Assembly: GCA_900321535.1 (NCBI GenBank)
Contig: ONWJ01000054.1
Location: forward strand, 1-11,645
Reading direction: 5' to 3'
DNA length: 11,645 nucleotides
DNA from: an uncultured Erysipelotrichaceae bacterium
GTDB lineage: Bacteria > Bacillota_I > Bacilli_A > RFN20 > CAG-826
Positions within the stretch are counted from its first letter, which is position 1; every line of letters begins with the position of its first letter. This document shows positions 1 to 7,647 of the stretch, one piece after another. The notes below the pieces were generated by a model, which saw only the letters and a list, made by a program, of their open reading frames with translations, made no database searches and was not told the DNA's origin. A program made the translations under genes and the position numbers.

Positions 1-200
1 TTCGTATTCAAAATCCGAATGTCGCCTTCATATCCTTGGTCTAACATCGCCATGATATTGAGCAAAGTGGATTTTCCTGATCCTGAATGTCCTAGCACGC
101 CAATCATCCCTTTTTTAGGAAGCGCCAAAGACACTTTCTTCAAGGCGACTTGATTACCAAACTTCCTCGTCAGGTTTTTGCATATCACCGCGTACTTCAT
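1..200 (-). CDS. ABC transporter ATP-binding protein, N-terminal part (cut by window edge)
   Basis: Only the first 66 codons are visible. The reading frame starts at an ATG at position 200 and runs open to the left edge. The protein begins MKYAVICKNLTRKF and reaches a Walker A motif GHSGSGKST at residues 37-45, so it is the nucleotide-binding domain of an ABC ATPase. The ATG overlaps the TGA stop of the upstream ABC-FtsX gene as ATGA, which implies translational coupling and a shared function. The A-rich purine stretch GAAAGAAG before the start is a weak Shine-Dalgarno site, consistent with coupling. The Q-loop, signature motif and Walker B lie outside the window. By analogy with its neighbour it could continue into an FtsX-type permease, giving a heterodimeric exporter, but that cannot be seen here. 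Confidence 0.9.
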   Translation of the reverse strand, partial: MKYAVICKNLTRKFGNQVALKKVSLALPKKGMIGVLGHSGSGKSTLLNIMAMLDQGYEGDIRILNT

Positions 201-2266
201 TCTTCTTTCAATGCCTCCGCCAAATCAATCCTTCCCGCAAAAAGAAGCGGAATCGAACTTGAGAACAACGAAATCAGCACACCTGCCAACAAAAGCAAAG
301 GAATCAGCAAAAACGGCACTCCAAACAAAGACGCAAACGGGATTTGAACTAGATTAGGGATTCCGAATTCGTGCAAAAGAACATTGTTGAGAATACCCTG
401 ACCAAAATACGACATCGGTATTGCAACCAAAATGGATATCACGCTGATGATGATTCCTTCTAGTGATACCAAAGACACGATGTCACTTTGTTTGGCGCCT
501 AAAGAAAGCAGAATCGCGCTTTGCTTCTTTTGTCTTAAAAACGAAGAATAAGAGTTCAAAGCAATGATGAGCACAAGAGAAAGAACGCTGATTGCCATGA
601 ATAGTCCAAGCGATGCTAACAAAGCTTGCGCAAGCGAGGAAAAAGAAGAGGCGACATCGTATGCGTTCGAGGAAAGAATCAAACCATCATCGCCCTGCTT
701 TTCTAAAAGGCCAATCAGTTCATCAGAACAAGGAACGCCGTGTGAAAAGATCCAATACCCATAACTAGAGTAGTTTTCATCCCCTTTTAAATCTCTTACA
801 AACGTCGATACCGTCGGTTTTCTTCCGTTATTAAGCGGGAAATCTTCCAGCACATAATTCCCATAGCATTCATCGACAAAAGTATAGGAATAATAAATCT
901 TTGGGCTATTTAAGAATGAGAACTCATCTATCACAGAATGAATTACAAAATCGAACGAGGTTGAAACCGTCGCCTTCTGACCACCGTGTAAGATTTGGGC
1001 TTGGTATTCCAGGTGAAGTGTTTGTCCGACGGAGGCGGAATAATCATGGGCAAAGTTTTGATTTACCACGCAGTGCCTAGACTCATCTATGGGAGAGTCC
1101 AAGTGGTCCACCACTAACGCGCTTCCAAACTCACTTAACGTCAGGTCATATACCGGAAGAACGCGGCTAGGGTCTTGCCGAACTCCATCTAAATCAAATG
1201 GTAATGAAGTAGGAAGGAAATAGGAGTAATCCAGATGGACTGATGCTCCATCAATGGTGTTTAGATATTGCTGTGCGTCCTCAAAATCAGGCCTCGATTC
1301 TTTGACCAGTCTCAAAGGGCTAGAAGGTACTTCGACAAATTCTTTCTTGGTGATCCGAAACGAACAGTAGTCTAGCGTATTCCGTTTTTCTTCCTCTAAC
1401 GCAGGTGCGTTCCCTAAAGCAAAACCCAAAGACAAAAGGATGGATACGAATCCAATTAAACCGGACGAAAAACGAACAACGACCGAAGAAGGAAAACGAC
1501 TTAAATTATGTCCAAGAAACTTTTGAACCCAGTTCCCTTGACGTATTTTGCCAGGGCGTTTTTCTTTCTTTGGTTGGACAAAAATGTCGTGAATTGTCCG
1601 TTCTAGTCCAATTTTGCCATTTTTTAACAAAATCAAATAATCCGAATACTTCTCAACCAGCTCTAGATTATGCGAAACAAGCACCACAAGAGCCTTCCTA
1701 GAAACCTGCAAAAGCATGTCCATAACCAACGAGGCATTATGCGAATCAAGCGCGCCGGTAGGTTCATCGGCGAATACCACTTCTGGGGATAGAGCAAGGC
1801 TTCTACAGATGGCTACGCGTTGTTTTTCTCCACCTGACAATAGGCGCGTCTTTTTCTCCGCATGCTCTTCTAAATGGAATTTCGATAATAGTTCCCGGGC
1901 TTTTTTATTTGCTTTGCTTGCTCTAACACCCGCAATTCTCAAGGGCAACGCAACGTTATCAAGCGCGCTCATGCTTTCCATCAAGTTGTAGTGTTGGAAG
2001 ACAATGGATGATTCAAATCGTCGGTATTTAAGCCAATCTTTACGGCTAAAATTGGCGAGATTTACCCCTTTATAGGTTATCTTGCCCTTCGTTGGTTTCA
2101 GCGATCCTAGCAGTAGGTGCAACAACGTAGATTTGCCACATCCGCTTTTGCCAGTGATAGCAACCATCCCACGATCGGGTAAAGAAAAAGATAAGTCGTC
2201 TAGGACAAACTTATCTTCGCCTTTATATCGTTTGCTTAAATGCGAGACGTGGAACAAGTAAGACAT
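197..2266 (-). CDS. MacB-like ABC transporter, ATPase fused to FtsX-type permease
   Basis: This 689-residue protein joins an ABC ATPase to a permease. Residues 1-230 hold Walker A GKSGCGKST (39-47), the Q-loop glutamine 91, signature LSGGEKQR (143-150), Walker B ending in ADEPT (166-170) and H-loop His199. They resemble the LolD/MacB class. A basic linker leads to a first membrane segment at about 262-285, then a large extracytoplasmic region at about 287-540. Three more membrane segments follow at about 545-570, 598-620 and 647-672. The loop RQKKQSAILLSLGAKQSDI (578-596) is typical of FtsX permeases. Such four-segment mechanotransmission transporters act on substrates at the outer face of the membrane, such as peptides, antibiotics or lipoproteins; the substrate here is unknown. 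A second ABC gene follows with an ATGA overlap. The start has only a weak Shine-Dalgarno site, so ATG 2266 rests on ABC domain length. Confidence 0.92.
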   Translation of the reverse strand: MSYLFHVSHLSKRYKGEDKFVLDDLSFSLPDRGMVAITGKSGCGKSTLLHLLLGSLKPTKGKITYKGVNLANFSRKDWLKYRRFESSIVFQHYNLMESMSALDNVALPLRIAGVRASKANKKARELLSKFHLEEHAEKKTRLLSGGEKQRVAICRSLALSPEVVFADEPTGALDSHNASLVMDMLLQVSRKALVVLVSHNLELVEKYSDYLILLKNGKIGLERTIHDIFVQPKKEKRPGKIRQGNWVQKFLGHNLSRFPSSVVVRFSSGLIGFVSILLSLGFALGNAPALEEEKRNTLDYCSFRITKKEFVEVPSSPLRLVKESRPDFEDAQQYLNTIDGASVHLDYSYFLPTSLPFDLDGVRQDPSRVLPVYDLTLSEFGSALVVDHLDSPIDESRHCVVNQNFAHDYSASVGQTLHLEYQAQILHGGQKATVSTSFDFVIHSVIDEFSFLNSPKIYYSYTFVDECYGNYVLEDFPLNNGRKPTVSTFVRDLKGDENYSSYGYWIFSHGVPCSDELIGLLEKQGDDGLILSSNAYDVASSFSSLAQALLASLGLFMAISVLSLVLIIALNSYSSFLRQKKQSAILLSLGAKQSDIVSLVSLEGIIISVISILVAIPMSYFGQGILNNVLLHEFGIPNLVQIPFASLFGVPFLLIPLLLLAGVLISLFSSSIPLLFAGRIDLAEALKEE

Positions 2267-2328
2267 AGCTTACTTATTTATTCCCCGTTATCATTTCTTT
2301 TTGCTATGCAAATCTATAATAGATCTAT
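2267..2328 (-). promoter_or_regulatory. Dyad cluster before the ABC transporter gene
   Basis: The 58-bp gap between the DUF951 stop and the ABC gene contains three short perfect dyads. ATAGATCTAT (2319-2328) overlaps the DUF951 stop codon. ATCTA-TTA-TAGAT lies at 2312-2324 on the minus strand. TTTGC-ATA-GCAAA lies at 2300-2312. None is followed by a T-run, so they do not look like a terminator. I see no convincing -35/-10 pair. They could be operator sites for local control of the transporter, but this is inference. Confidence 0.35.
2271..2286 (-). repeat. 16-base direct repeat, copy 1 (upstream of ABC fusion gene)
   Basis: On the minus strand this reads GGGGAATAAATAAGTA and ends 4 bases before the ATG of the ABC-FtsX gene. 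The same 16 bases occur at 10603-10618, just upstream of recA. Flanking bases differ on both sides in the two copies. Confidence 0.7.
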
Positions 2329-2555
2329 GCATTTTCCTTTGATGGAACGATGGGGGCTTCGTGTTTAGCCACCACTTTTTTGATTCTTTGGTTGAAATGA
2401 TCGCGGTCCATCATCAAGACTGCGCCGCATCCAAGGCAGAGTATCTTTATATCCGCCCCAACACGAACGATTTGAAAACGCTTGCTGCGACGAAAGCACG
2501 GATGAGGTTTCTTCATCTCGACTTCGTCGTATAACTCGTAAGCAGGCGTTTCCAT
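2325..2555 (-). CDS. DUF951 family small zinc-ribbon-like protein
   Basis: This 76-residue protein matches what I recall of the DUF951 family, a short conserved Firmicutes protein. Recognisable parts are DEVEMKKPHPC (residues 10-20), GADIKILCLGCG (33-44) and a basic C-terminal tail. Cys20, Cys40 and Cys43, with His18, form a likely metal-binding set of rubredoxin or zinc-ribbon type. Family members usually have about 60-70 residues; this one has a slightly longer N-terminus and a tail after residue 62. Its ATG overlaps the TAA of fhs by one base (TAATG). GGAGG lies 13 bases upstream inside fhs, which is far for a Shine-Dalgarno site, so translation probably depends on coupling. No biochemical function is established to my knowledge; a nucleic-acid-binding role would be a guess. 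It ends with TAG. Confidence 0.85.
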   Translation of the reverse strand: METPAYELYDEVEMKKPHPCFRRSKRFQIVRVGADIKILCLGCGAVLMMDRDHFNQRIKKVVAKHEAPIVPSKENA

Positions 2556-4171
2556 TACCAGGGCTGATCCTCCATCTTGACCGCGGCTGGAACCTTTGGC
2601 AAGCCAGGCATTGTCATGACGTCGCCCGTTAGAGGGATAACGAAGCGCGCGCCGGCGGAAAGATTGACTTCACGAATATGAAGTTCATAGCCTTCAGGAG
2701 CGCCAAGAACAAGCGGATCATCGGTCAAAGATTGTGGAGTCTTCGCCATGCAGATATAAGCATCGCCGAACCCCATCTTGTCATAACGGTCTAATTGCTC
2801 AAGAGCCTTGTCGGTATAAGCAATCGTGCCTGCATGATAGATTTCTTTCGCGATAATCTCGATTTTCTCTTTCAATGGAAGTTTCAAGTCATAGATTGGC
2901 TTGTAATGAGATTCGGTTTCCTTAAGGAGGGCCTGAACTTGCTTGGCAAGATCAATAGAACCTTCGCCGCCTTTTAAGAATCCATCTAAGAAACTAACGC
3001 GATATCCTTTTTCTTCGCACCATTTCTTGAGGAAAGCAACCTCTTCATCGCTATCTTGAGCAAAATGGTTAATGGCAACGATGGTCGGGATGCCGTATTT
3101 CTTAATATTTGTAAGATGGGCTTCCAAGTTGGCGACGCCGTTTGCAAGAGCTTCGACATTTGGAACAGCAAGTTGATCAAAGGCAACGCCACCGTGCATC
3201 TTAAGGGCGCGAATGGTCGCAACCATGACAACTGCATCAGGATGTAATCCGGCTTCACGGCATTTGATATCAAGGAATTTCTCCGCGCCAAGGTCAGCAC
3301 CGAAGCCCGCTTCGGTAACCGTAATTGGGGCTAATTTAAGCGCAAGTTTGGTAGCGATGACAGAGTTGCAACCATGTGCGATGTTAGCGAATGGACCACC
3401 ATGAACCAAAACTGGGTTGTTCTCCAAGGTTTGGACAAGGTTTGGTTTTAATGCTTCGCGCATGAGTTTCATGATCGCGTGAGAGATCTTTAAATCATCA
3501 ACGCGGATCGGATTGCCTTCTTTATCATAGGCAACGATGATGTTGCGGACACGCTTCAAGAAGTCCTCTTGGTCTTTGGCCAAGCACATAATCGCCATCA
3601 TTTCCGAAGCGACTGTGATCACGAAATGATCGGTTCTTGGAGATACTTTTTTATCCTGCTCAGAAACGGAAACGCTACGCAAAGCACGATCGTTCATATC
3701 CATCGCTCTGCTCCAAACGATTCTATTAGGATCGATGTTGAGTGGATTGCCTTGCCAGATCGAGTTATCGATGACGGCAGCAATCAAATTAATGGAAGAA
3801 GTGAGCGCGTGCATATCGCCAGTGAAATGAAGATTGATATCTTCGCTAGGACCGATTGAGGCAAGGCCTCCACCGGTCGCTCCGCCTTTGATACCAAAGA
3901 CAGGGCCAAGACTTGGCTCACGTAAGCAAAGCATTGCTTTCTGACCAATCTTTCCAAAGCCCTCGGTTAATGCAATGGAGGTTGTGGTTTTGCCTTCGCC
4001 TGCTTTTGTCGGCGTGATGGCGGTAACCAAAACAAGTTTGCCGTTTGGCTTATCTTTTAATGATTCGTACAAAGCAGAATCAATCTTCGCTTTGTATTTT
4101 CCGTATGGCTCGACGTATTGCTCATCGATGCCTGCGGTTTTAGCAATTTCATAAATAGGTAAAAGGCTCAT
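2555..4171 (-). CDS. fhs: Formate--tetrahydrofolate ligase
   Basis: This enzyme makes 10-formyl-tetrahydrofolate from formate, ATP and tetrahydrofolate in the cytoplasm, feeding purine synthesis and initiator tRNA formylation. The 538-residue protein has the family P-loop TPTKAGEGKTTT (53-64), the stretch EPSLGPVFGIKGGATGGG (85-102), NIDPNRIVW and MDMNDRALR, and the late motif GAPEGYELHIREV. The usual length is about 556; the shortening falls mainly after MDMNDRALR, where a glycine-rich loop of the family is replaced by SVSEQDKKVSPRTD. The start at 4171 is fixed by TAAGGAGG at 4180-4187, 8 bases upstream. A promoter is visible in the 72-bp gap before it, and DUF951 follows with a one-base overlap. 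No other folate gene such as folD lies in the window. Confidence 0.97.
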   Translation of the reverse strand: MSLLPIYEIAKTAGIDEQYVEPYGKYKAKIDSALYESLKDKPNGKLVLVTAITPTKAGEGKTTTSIALTEGFGKIGQKAMLCLREPSLGPVFGIKGGATGGGLASIGPSEDINLHFTGDMHALTSSINLIAAVIDNSIWQGNPLNIDPNRIVWSRAMDMNDRALRSVSVSEQDKKVSPRTDHFVITVASEMMAIMCLAKDQEDFLKRVRNIIVAYDKEGNPIRVDDLKISHAIMKLMREALKPNLVQTLENNPVLVHGGPFANIAHGCNSVIATKLALKLAPITVTEAGFGADLGAEKFLDIKCREAGLHPDAVVMVATIRALKMHGGVAFDQLAVPNVEALANGVANLEAHLTNIKKYGIPTIVAINHFAQDSDEEVAFLKKWCEEKGYRVSFLDGFLKGGEGSIDLAKQVQALLKETESHYKPIYDLKLPLKEKIEIIAKEIYHAGTIAYTDKALEQLDRYDKMGFGDAYICMAKTPQSLTDDPLVLGAPEGYELHIREVNLSAGARFVIPLTGDVMTMPGLPKVPAAVKMEDQPW

Positions 4172-4200
4172 TTGAATCGCCTCCTTAATAAACTTGGTAA

Positions 4201-4228
4201 ATGATAGAACTTAATTGCAATACTTCAA
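4201..4228 (-). promoter_or_regulatory. Putative sigma-A promoter for fhs
   Basis: On the minus strand TTGAAG (4223-4228) and TATCAT (4201-4206) are separated by 16 bases. This puts the transcript start near 4194 and gives a leader of about 22 bases that holds the strong Shine-Dalgarno site of fhs. Each hexamer has two mismatches to consensus. It sits in the 72-bp gap after miaA, so fhs can be expressed apart from the rny-miaA unit. Confidence 0.5.
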
Positions 4229-4233
4229 TGACC

Positions 4234-4253
4234 AATGCTTTATTTAAAGCATT
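4234..4253 (-). other. Hairpin across the miaA stop codon
   Basis: A perfect 8-bp inverted repeat, AATGCTTT and AAAGCATT with a 4-base loop, spans the miaA TAA stop. No T-run follows it on the minus strand, so it is not a standard intrinsic terminator. It may be a weak terminator, protect the 3' end of the message, or be chance in AT-rich DNA. Confidence 0.4.
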
Positions 4254-5107
4254 TTGAGTATTTCTTCTGAGGATGATACCCATTGGATATCGAATTGATG
4301 CCGGAAGAAGGTCTCTTGGCGCTTAACGTAATTCCGGGTGTTTTTCTTAATGGTTTCAATCGCTTCATCCAAGGTGATCAAACCATCGAAATAAGGGAAT
4401 AATTCCTTCACTCCAATGGCTTTGAATGCAGCGCAATCTCGACCATAACGTTCAACAAGAGGTTTTGTTTCTTCTAGTAACCCGGATGCGAACATTTCAT
4501 CGACACGAGCGTTCACACGCTCATATAAAGGTGCGCGTTCCGTTTGTAGTCCGAAGAACTTCACATCATAGATCGGAGCATGTTTTTGAGTAGACTCGAT
4601 TTCTGATTTCGCTTTTCCGGTTTGGAGATAAATCTCAATCGCACGAAGCAAACGCACACGATTATTCGGATGAATCATGGCCGCGGATTTTGGATCGATT
4701 TTTTCTAAAAACCTATGCAAATCCCCGTTCGTTTTGCTTTCATATTCACTTAAATCAACTGGTTTGTCTTCCGTGAATTCATAATCGTACAAGCCTGCTC
4801 GGATATAAAGCCCTGTTCCTCCGGCGATAATCATCGGAACGTTTTTCTTCTCTAGTTCTGCGATGCATCCACGAAGGTCAAGTTGATAATCATGAACGTT
4901 ATATGCTTCAGTCAATGGGATGAAATCAAAAAGGTAATGAGGGGCTTGCATGAACTCCTCTGGCGTCGGCTTCGCAGTTGCTATATTCAGTTCTTTATAT
5001 ACTTGGAATGCATCGCCATTTAAGATGACTCCACCTAACGCTTTCGCGAGTTCAATCGCCACTTTGGTCTTGCCGCTTCCTGTAGGTCCAGTCAAGACGA
5101 TGATCAC
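4244..5107 (-). CDS. miaA: tRNA dimethylallyltransferase
   Basis: MiaA transfers the dimethylallyl group of DMAPP to N6 of A37 in tRNAs that read U-starting codons, giving i6A, the substrate of MiaB. The 287-residue protein has the P-loop GPTGSGKT (7-14), the acceptor-site motif GDAFQVY (31-37), TAKPTPEE, GGTGLYI (96-102) with the conserved Thr98, NRVRLLRAIEI, and the C-terminal VKRQETFFRHQF. It is shorter than the usual 300-316 residues. Residue 33 is Ala where many family members have Ser (DS-x-x-x-Y), while Asp32 and Tyr37 remain. The start codon is GTG at 5107, overlapping the miaB TGA as GTGA; AAGGAG lies 8 bases upstream. Translation is therefore probably coupled to miaB, placing the two sequential enzymes of ms2i6A37 synthesis side by side. 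Confidence 0.97.
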   Translation of the reverse strand: MIIVLTGPTGSGKTKVAIELAKALGGVILNGDAFQVYKELNIATAKPTPEEFMQAPHYLFDFIPLTEAYNVHDYQLDLRGCIAELEKKNVPMIIAGGTGLYIRAGLYDYEFTEDKPVDLSEYESKTNGDLHRFLEKIDPKSAAMIHPNNRVRLLRAIEIYLQTGKAKSEIESTQKHAPIYDVKFFGLQTERAPLYERVNARVDEMFASGLLEETKPLVERYGRDCAAFKAIGVKELFPYFDGLITLDEAIETIKKNTRNYVKRQETFFRHQFDIQWVSSSEEILKML

Positions 5108-6852
5108 GATAGAATCTCCTTGGCTTGTTCAAGCAAACTTGCCGCATCTTCTTGATATGCAAGATAATTCAGCACAAGAGGGTGCGTGTCATATTTTTCT
5201 TTGGCCTCTAGATAAGCGGCCTTAAACTCTTCATAAGATGAATCTTCCCCATCGCGAAGCGCGACCGTCATTTGTTTTTGCAAAGAGACGATTTGCTTCT
5301 TGAGTTCATTGAGTTCTTTATCAGCAAGAAGCTTTTCCTTCGCATCGATGAATGCTTTCAAAGCAGGCTCATTCAATAATTCTTTTTTGGCTTGTTTAGC
5401 AAAGGCAATGAGAGGGTCATCCACAAGTTCTCCAATCATCGAGAATGTGTGACTTTCATTGATCTTCACCGACACAATACATCCTTTTAGGTAAGCTGGC
5501 CCTTTGAAATGAACTAGTTTCCCAGATTCCGTATATCCAGAAAGCAAATCCGAATTCTTCTTCGATGGGCCATCCACCAAAACATCATAGGTCTTTCCAA
5601 CCATTTGAGTCGCATGATAGATGACGCCTTCTTCGATCACTTTGGTCAAGCGAATAAAGCGTTCATGCTTTTCTTCTGAGCTGACATTATCCGCGATGCT
5701 GGCGGCAGGTGTTCCTCTTCTAGGAGAATAGATGAAGGTAAATGCCGCATCATAAACGACTTCTTTGCAAAGGGTTAAGGTCTCTTCGAATTGCTCCGTG
5801 GTTTCATTAGGGAACCCAACGATGATATCCGTGGTAATCGCGCAGCCAGGAATCTTTGTTTTAATGCGCTTCACCAAATCCAAATAGTCTTCTCTGCTGT
5901 AGCGGCGACCCATCAAGCGAAGGACTTCACTGCTCCCAGATTGAACCGGAAGATGAATGCATTTCATGATGTTTGGATAGCTTGCGATGACGTCTAGCAT
6001 TTCATCCGTGAAATCCCATGGATGGGAAGTCATGAAGCGTAAACGAGGAATACCAAGTTCTGCAACTTTTCTTAAAATCTCTGCAAAACTCGTTCCGTTT
6101 TTCAAATCTTTGCCATAGGAATTCACATTTTGTCCTAGGAGAGTGATTTCTTGATAACCGTCTTCAACAAGCTGTCTGCATTCATTGACAATCTCTTCTA
6201 CCGAGCGGCTTCTTTCTCGTCCGCGAGTATAAGGAACGATGCAATAAGTGCAAAATTTATCGCATCCATAAGTGATGTTCACATAAGCCTTGCAATGGTC
6301 TAAACGAGAGGATGGAAGGTTCTCCACGATATCGCCAGAGAAGGATTTCACATCCACTAAGTCTTTGTGTCTAGCAAGGTGTTCATCCACCAAATCCAAG
6401 ATCTTAGAAACGTTATGCGTTCCGAAAATCAAATTGACGAATGGGTAACGCTTCATGATTTGTTCGGCGACGCCGACTTCCTGCATCATGCATCCGCAGA
6501 TGCCAAGAATAAAATCAGGATTGTTTTTGGAGAGCGCTTTAAAAGAGCCAATCATTCCATACACTTTCTCTTCCGCGTTTTCTCTGACGGCGCAAGTGTT
6601 GATGATAACGATATCAGCGGCATTCTCATCACCTGACTTCACAAAGCCAGCGATCTCAAGATACCCCGCCATGATCTCTTCATCGCGCACGTTGGCTTGG
6701 CAGCCAAATGTTTTAATAAGATAGGTCTTTCCTTGTGCAAAGGAGCGAACACGCTCTGACACCTTGATATCTTCTTTGATAAGCAATGGCGCATCCACTC
6801 GCTTTCTTGCAAGCGACATGTCTGGCAGCGATTTATAGATGGTGCGGCCCAT
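5104..6852 (-). CDS. miaB: tRNA methylthiotransferase MiaB with a fused YlbF/YmcA-like C-terminal domain
   Basis: MiaB is a radical SAM enzyme that converts i6A37 to ms2i6A37 in tRNA using two iron-sulfur clusters. Counting from the start chosen here (582 residues), the first cluster ligands are Cys51 (FGCQ), Cys87 (NTCAVRENAEE) and Cys121 (GCM). The radical SAM motif C-x3-C-x2-C is Cys197, Cys201 and Cys204. A TRAM domain covers about 415-478. Usual MiaB ends near there, at 440-510 residues. Here about 100 helical residues follow, including ELKKQIVSLQKQM and HPLVLNYLAYQEDAASLLEQ, which resemble the YlbF/YmcA family. The start at 6852 is chosen because AAAGGAGG sits 6 bases before it; an in-frame ATG 18 bases upstream (6870) has no such site. 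The gene overlaps ymdB by 20 bp and miaA by 4 bp. Confidence 0.95.
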   Translation of the reverse strand: MGRTIYKSLPDMSLARKRVDAPLLIKEDIKVSERVRSFAQGKTYLIKTFGCQANVRDEEIMAGYLEIAGFVKSGDENAADIVIINTCAVRENAEEKVYGMIGSFKALSKNNPDFILGICGCMMQEVGVAEQIMKRYPFVNLIFGTHNVSKILDLVDEHLARHKDLVDVKSFSGDIVENLPSSRLDHCKAYVNITYGCDKFCTYCIVPYTRGRERSRSVEEIVNECRQLVEDGYQEITLLGQNVNSYGKDLKNGTSFAEILRKVAELGIPRLRFMTSHPWDFTDEMLDVIASYPNIMKCIHLPVQSGSSEVLRLMGRRYSREDYLDLVKRIKTKIPGCAITTDIIVGFPNETTEQFEETLTLCKEVVYDAAFTFIYSPRRGTPAASIADNVSSEEKHERFIRLTKVIEEGVIYHATQMVGKTYDVLVDGPSKKNSDLLSGYTESGKLVHFKGPAYLKGCIVSVKINESHTFSMIGELVDDPLIAFAKQAKKELLNEPALKAFIDAKEKLLADKELNELKKQIVSLQKQMTVALRDGEDSSYEEFKAAYLEAKEKYDTHPLVLNYLAYQEDAASLLEQAKEILS

Positions 6853-7642
6853 AGACGACCTCCTTTCCATTGATGAGCCTAATGGGCTCGATTTTGGTGG
6901 CTAAACCTGTTTCTTCATCGACTTCAAGAAGAACGCAGTCAACCTCTTTATCCCCCTCATAAGGAATCTCAAACCGGCCTTCTTTTCCTAAGACCAGTTT
7001 ATCAATCACAGAATCGGTCTCAAAGCCGATGATGGAATCGACGCGGCCCGAGAACCCGGCGTCTGCCATGAAGGCAGTTCCATAAGGCAAAATCTTCGCG
7101 TCGTTAGTCTGAACATGAGTATGGGTTCCAATAACCGCGGACACTTGTCCATCAAAATAAGAGGCGAAGATTTGTTTTTCCGATGTGGATTCGCCATGGT
7201 AGTCCACAAAATGAATCAACGCATGGTGGTGATTCAAGATTTCCGCCATGGTCTCAATATCGTTGTTGAATTCTTCTTCAATGAAGGCTTGACCCATGAT
7301 ATTGGTCACTTGGATTTCGATTCCATCTACATTGAAAATCGACGTCCCCGTGCCAGGGAAATCGCCTTTTAAATTGGCAGGACGGATCAAAGATGTAACG
7401 TTGCCGATATAATCTCTGATTTCGGTTTTAGAAGCATAGTGATTACCCAAGGTAACCACATCGATTCCAAGATCCACCAAACGTTGATAATCGCGATAGG
7501 TTAAGCCCTTCCCTCGCGAGAGGTTCTCCCCATTTGCGATAACAAAATCAGCGGATAATCCCTTAACCAATTTAGATAAAACGTCGGACACGGCATCAAA
7601 GCCGTATTGTCCGACGATATCTCCAAAGAATAGAATCCTCAT
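6833..7642 (-). CDS. ymdB: YmdB family metallophosphoesterase
   Basis: This 269-residue protein is a calcineurin-like metallophosphoesterase of the YmdB family (TIGR00282 type). Metal ligands are visible in order: Asp8 in FFGDIVG, NGEN (37-40), GNH (66-68), DYHGE (147-151) and GTHTHVQT (172-179). In Bacillus subtilis YmdB has phosphodiesterase activity on cyclic nucleotides, influences biofilm and motility choice, and is reported to interact with RNase Y; transfer of that role here is inference supported by the adjacent rny. Length is normal for the family. ATG 7642 lies 5 bp after the rny stop with no clear Shine-Dalgarno site, so translation is probably coupled to rny. The sporulation gene spoVS that follows ymdB in Bacillus is absent. 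Confidence 0.95.
   Translation of the reverse strand: MRILFFGDIVGQYGFDAVSDVLSKLVKGLSADFVIANGENLSRGKGLTYRDYQRLVDLGIDVVTLGNHYASKTEIRDYIGNVTSLIRPANLKGDFPGTGTSIFNVDGIEIQVTNIMGQAFIEEEFNNDIETMAEILNHHHALIHFVDYHGESTSEKQIFASYFDGQVSAVIGTHTHVQTNDAKILPYGTAFMADAGFSGRVDSIIGFETDSVIDKLVLGKEGRFEIPYEGDKEVDCVLLEVDEETGLATKIEPIRLINGKEVVYGPHHL
6859..6866 (-). promoter_or_regulatory. Shine-Dalgarno site that decides the miaB start
   Basis: AAAGGAGG lies inside the 3' end of ymdB, six bases before ATG 6852. It falls between the two candidate start codons of miaB, so it supports the downstream one and argues against ATG 6870. Confidence 0.85.
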
Positions 7643-7647
7643 TCAAT

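Noticed and set aside
4234..4253. Intrinsic terminator after miaA
   Set aside because: The hairpin is real but no T-run follows it on the coding strand, so I list it only as a hairpin.
197..6852. Mycoplasma-type code with TGA read as tryptophan
   Set aside because: TGA ends pgsA, miaB and the ABC fusion exactly where the families end and where the next gene starts, so it is a stop here.
6853..6870. Upstream ATG (6870) as the start of miaB
   Set aside because: It lacks a ribosome binding site and would place the strong AAAGGAGG inside the coding sequence; ATG 6852 fits better.
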